A stretch of 5,821 nt of DNA from Desulfobacteraceae bacterium (lineage in GTDB: Bacteria; Desulfobacterota; DSM-4660; Desulfatiglandales; Desulfatiglandaceae). Made by a program: the position numbers and the translations under genes. The stretch lies in the NCBI GenBank assembly GCA_013203065.1, contig JABMQV010000467.1, positions 1 to 5,821 on the forward strand. Reading direction: 5' to 3'. Position 1 is the first letter of the stretch. Each line of letters begins with the position of its first letter. Shown in pieces: positions 5,679 through 5,821 of this stretch. The notes under the pieces are model-generated. The model saw only the letters and a program-made list of their open reading frames with translations. It was not told where the DNA came from and ran no database searches.

Positions 5679-5821
5679 TTTGGAAACTGTTTCGGGCTTC
5701 TTTACATCCCCAGTCGCCTCCAGCAGTTGAGCAATGCTAGGATCGCCAGCAATGAATTTTAGGGAAAAATATAACAATTACGAAGAATTAAGAAAGAATG
5801 AGAGAGAAGGAACAGACTACC

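Larger units (their letters stand above)
5571..5821 (-). other. Probable regulatory region upstream of the minus-strand operon
   Basis: This stretch is visibly richer in A and T than the genes, and its far end is a pyrimidine-rich run on the minus strand (about 5782-5821). It contains no recognisable protein on either strand. The frame of the activation-domain gene happens to be open back to 5777, just after an in-frame TAA at 5780-5778, but the 69 extra residues resemble nothing I know. It holds the inverted repeat and candidate promoter listed separately, plus a GATAAT hexamer on the minus strand near 5645 that lacks a good -35. No known riboswitch was recognised. Confidence 0.5.

Noticed and set aside
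5708..5756. Possible cobalamin riboswitch upstream of the activation-domain gene, suggested by GCTGG repeats and a small GCT/AGC stem
   Set aside because: No B12-box consensus could be found and the stem is short and bulged; the repeats look like chance.

Overview
The window looks like chromosomal DNA from an anaerobic bacterium, most likely a Desulfobacterota (deltaproteobacterial) sulfate reducer or syntroph. The placement rests on gene content and protein style. It carries an NAD-linked class 1B dihydroorotate dehydrogenase with its PyrK partner, a phenylacetate-CoA-ligase-type enzyme beside an Old-Yellow-Enzyme-type protein with an Fe-S cysteine motif, and a small stand-alone cobalamin-methionine-synthase activation-domain protein. 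No rRNA, tRNA, CRISPR array, insertion sequence or phage gene is visible. Genus-level placement is not possible from the sequence alone.

Plus strand, 1-1457: the last 49 codons of an Old Yellow Enzyme / NADH:flavin oxidoreductase-like protein are followed directly by a phenylacetate-CoA ligase (PaaK) family gene. The ligase's Shine-Dalgarno overlaps the stop codon of the first gene, so the two are surely co-transcribed. Together they suggest activation of an aryl or other organic acid to its CoA ester plus a flavin-dependent reduction.

Minus strand, 1469-5570 (read right to left): four genes run in one direction. The order is a B12-dependent methionine synthase activation-domain protein, then pyrK (8-bp overlap), then pyrD (4-bp ATGA overlap), then, after a 94-bp gap, a fumarate reductase/L-aspartate oxidase-family flavoprotein. 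PyrD oxidises dihydroorotate to orotate with FMN. PyrK (FAD, 2Fe-2S) passes the electrons to NAD+, giving the fourth step of pyrimidine synthesis. The flavoprotein keeps the FAD fold and part of the dicarboxylate site but has lost other substrate-binding residues, so its substrate is uncertain. The two gene groups converge with only 11 bp between their stop codons.

Right end, 5571-5821: an AT-richer, apparently non-coding stretch upstream of the minus-strand operon. It holds a perfect 8-bp inverted repeat and a perfect TTGACA hexamer placed so that transcription could start at or very near the ATG. I see no clear evidence of a wholly new system. The most interesting points are the tight coupling of a cysteine-tailed cobalamin-activation-domain protein to a PyrK-type electron-transfer protein, and the altered active site of the flavoprotein.
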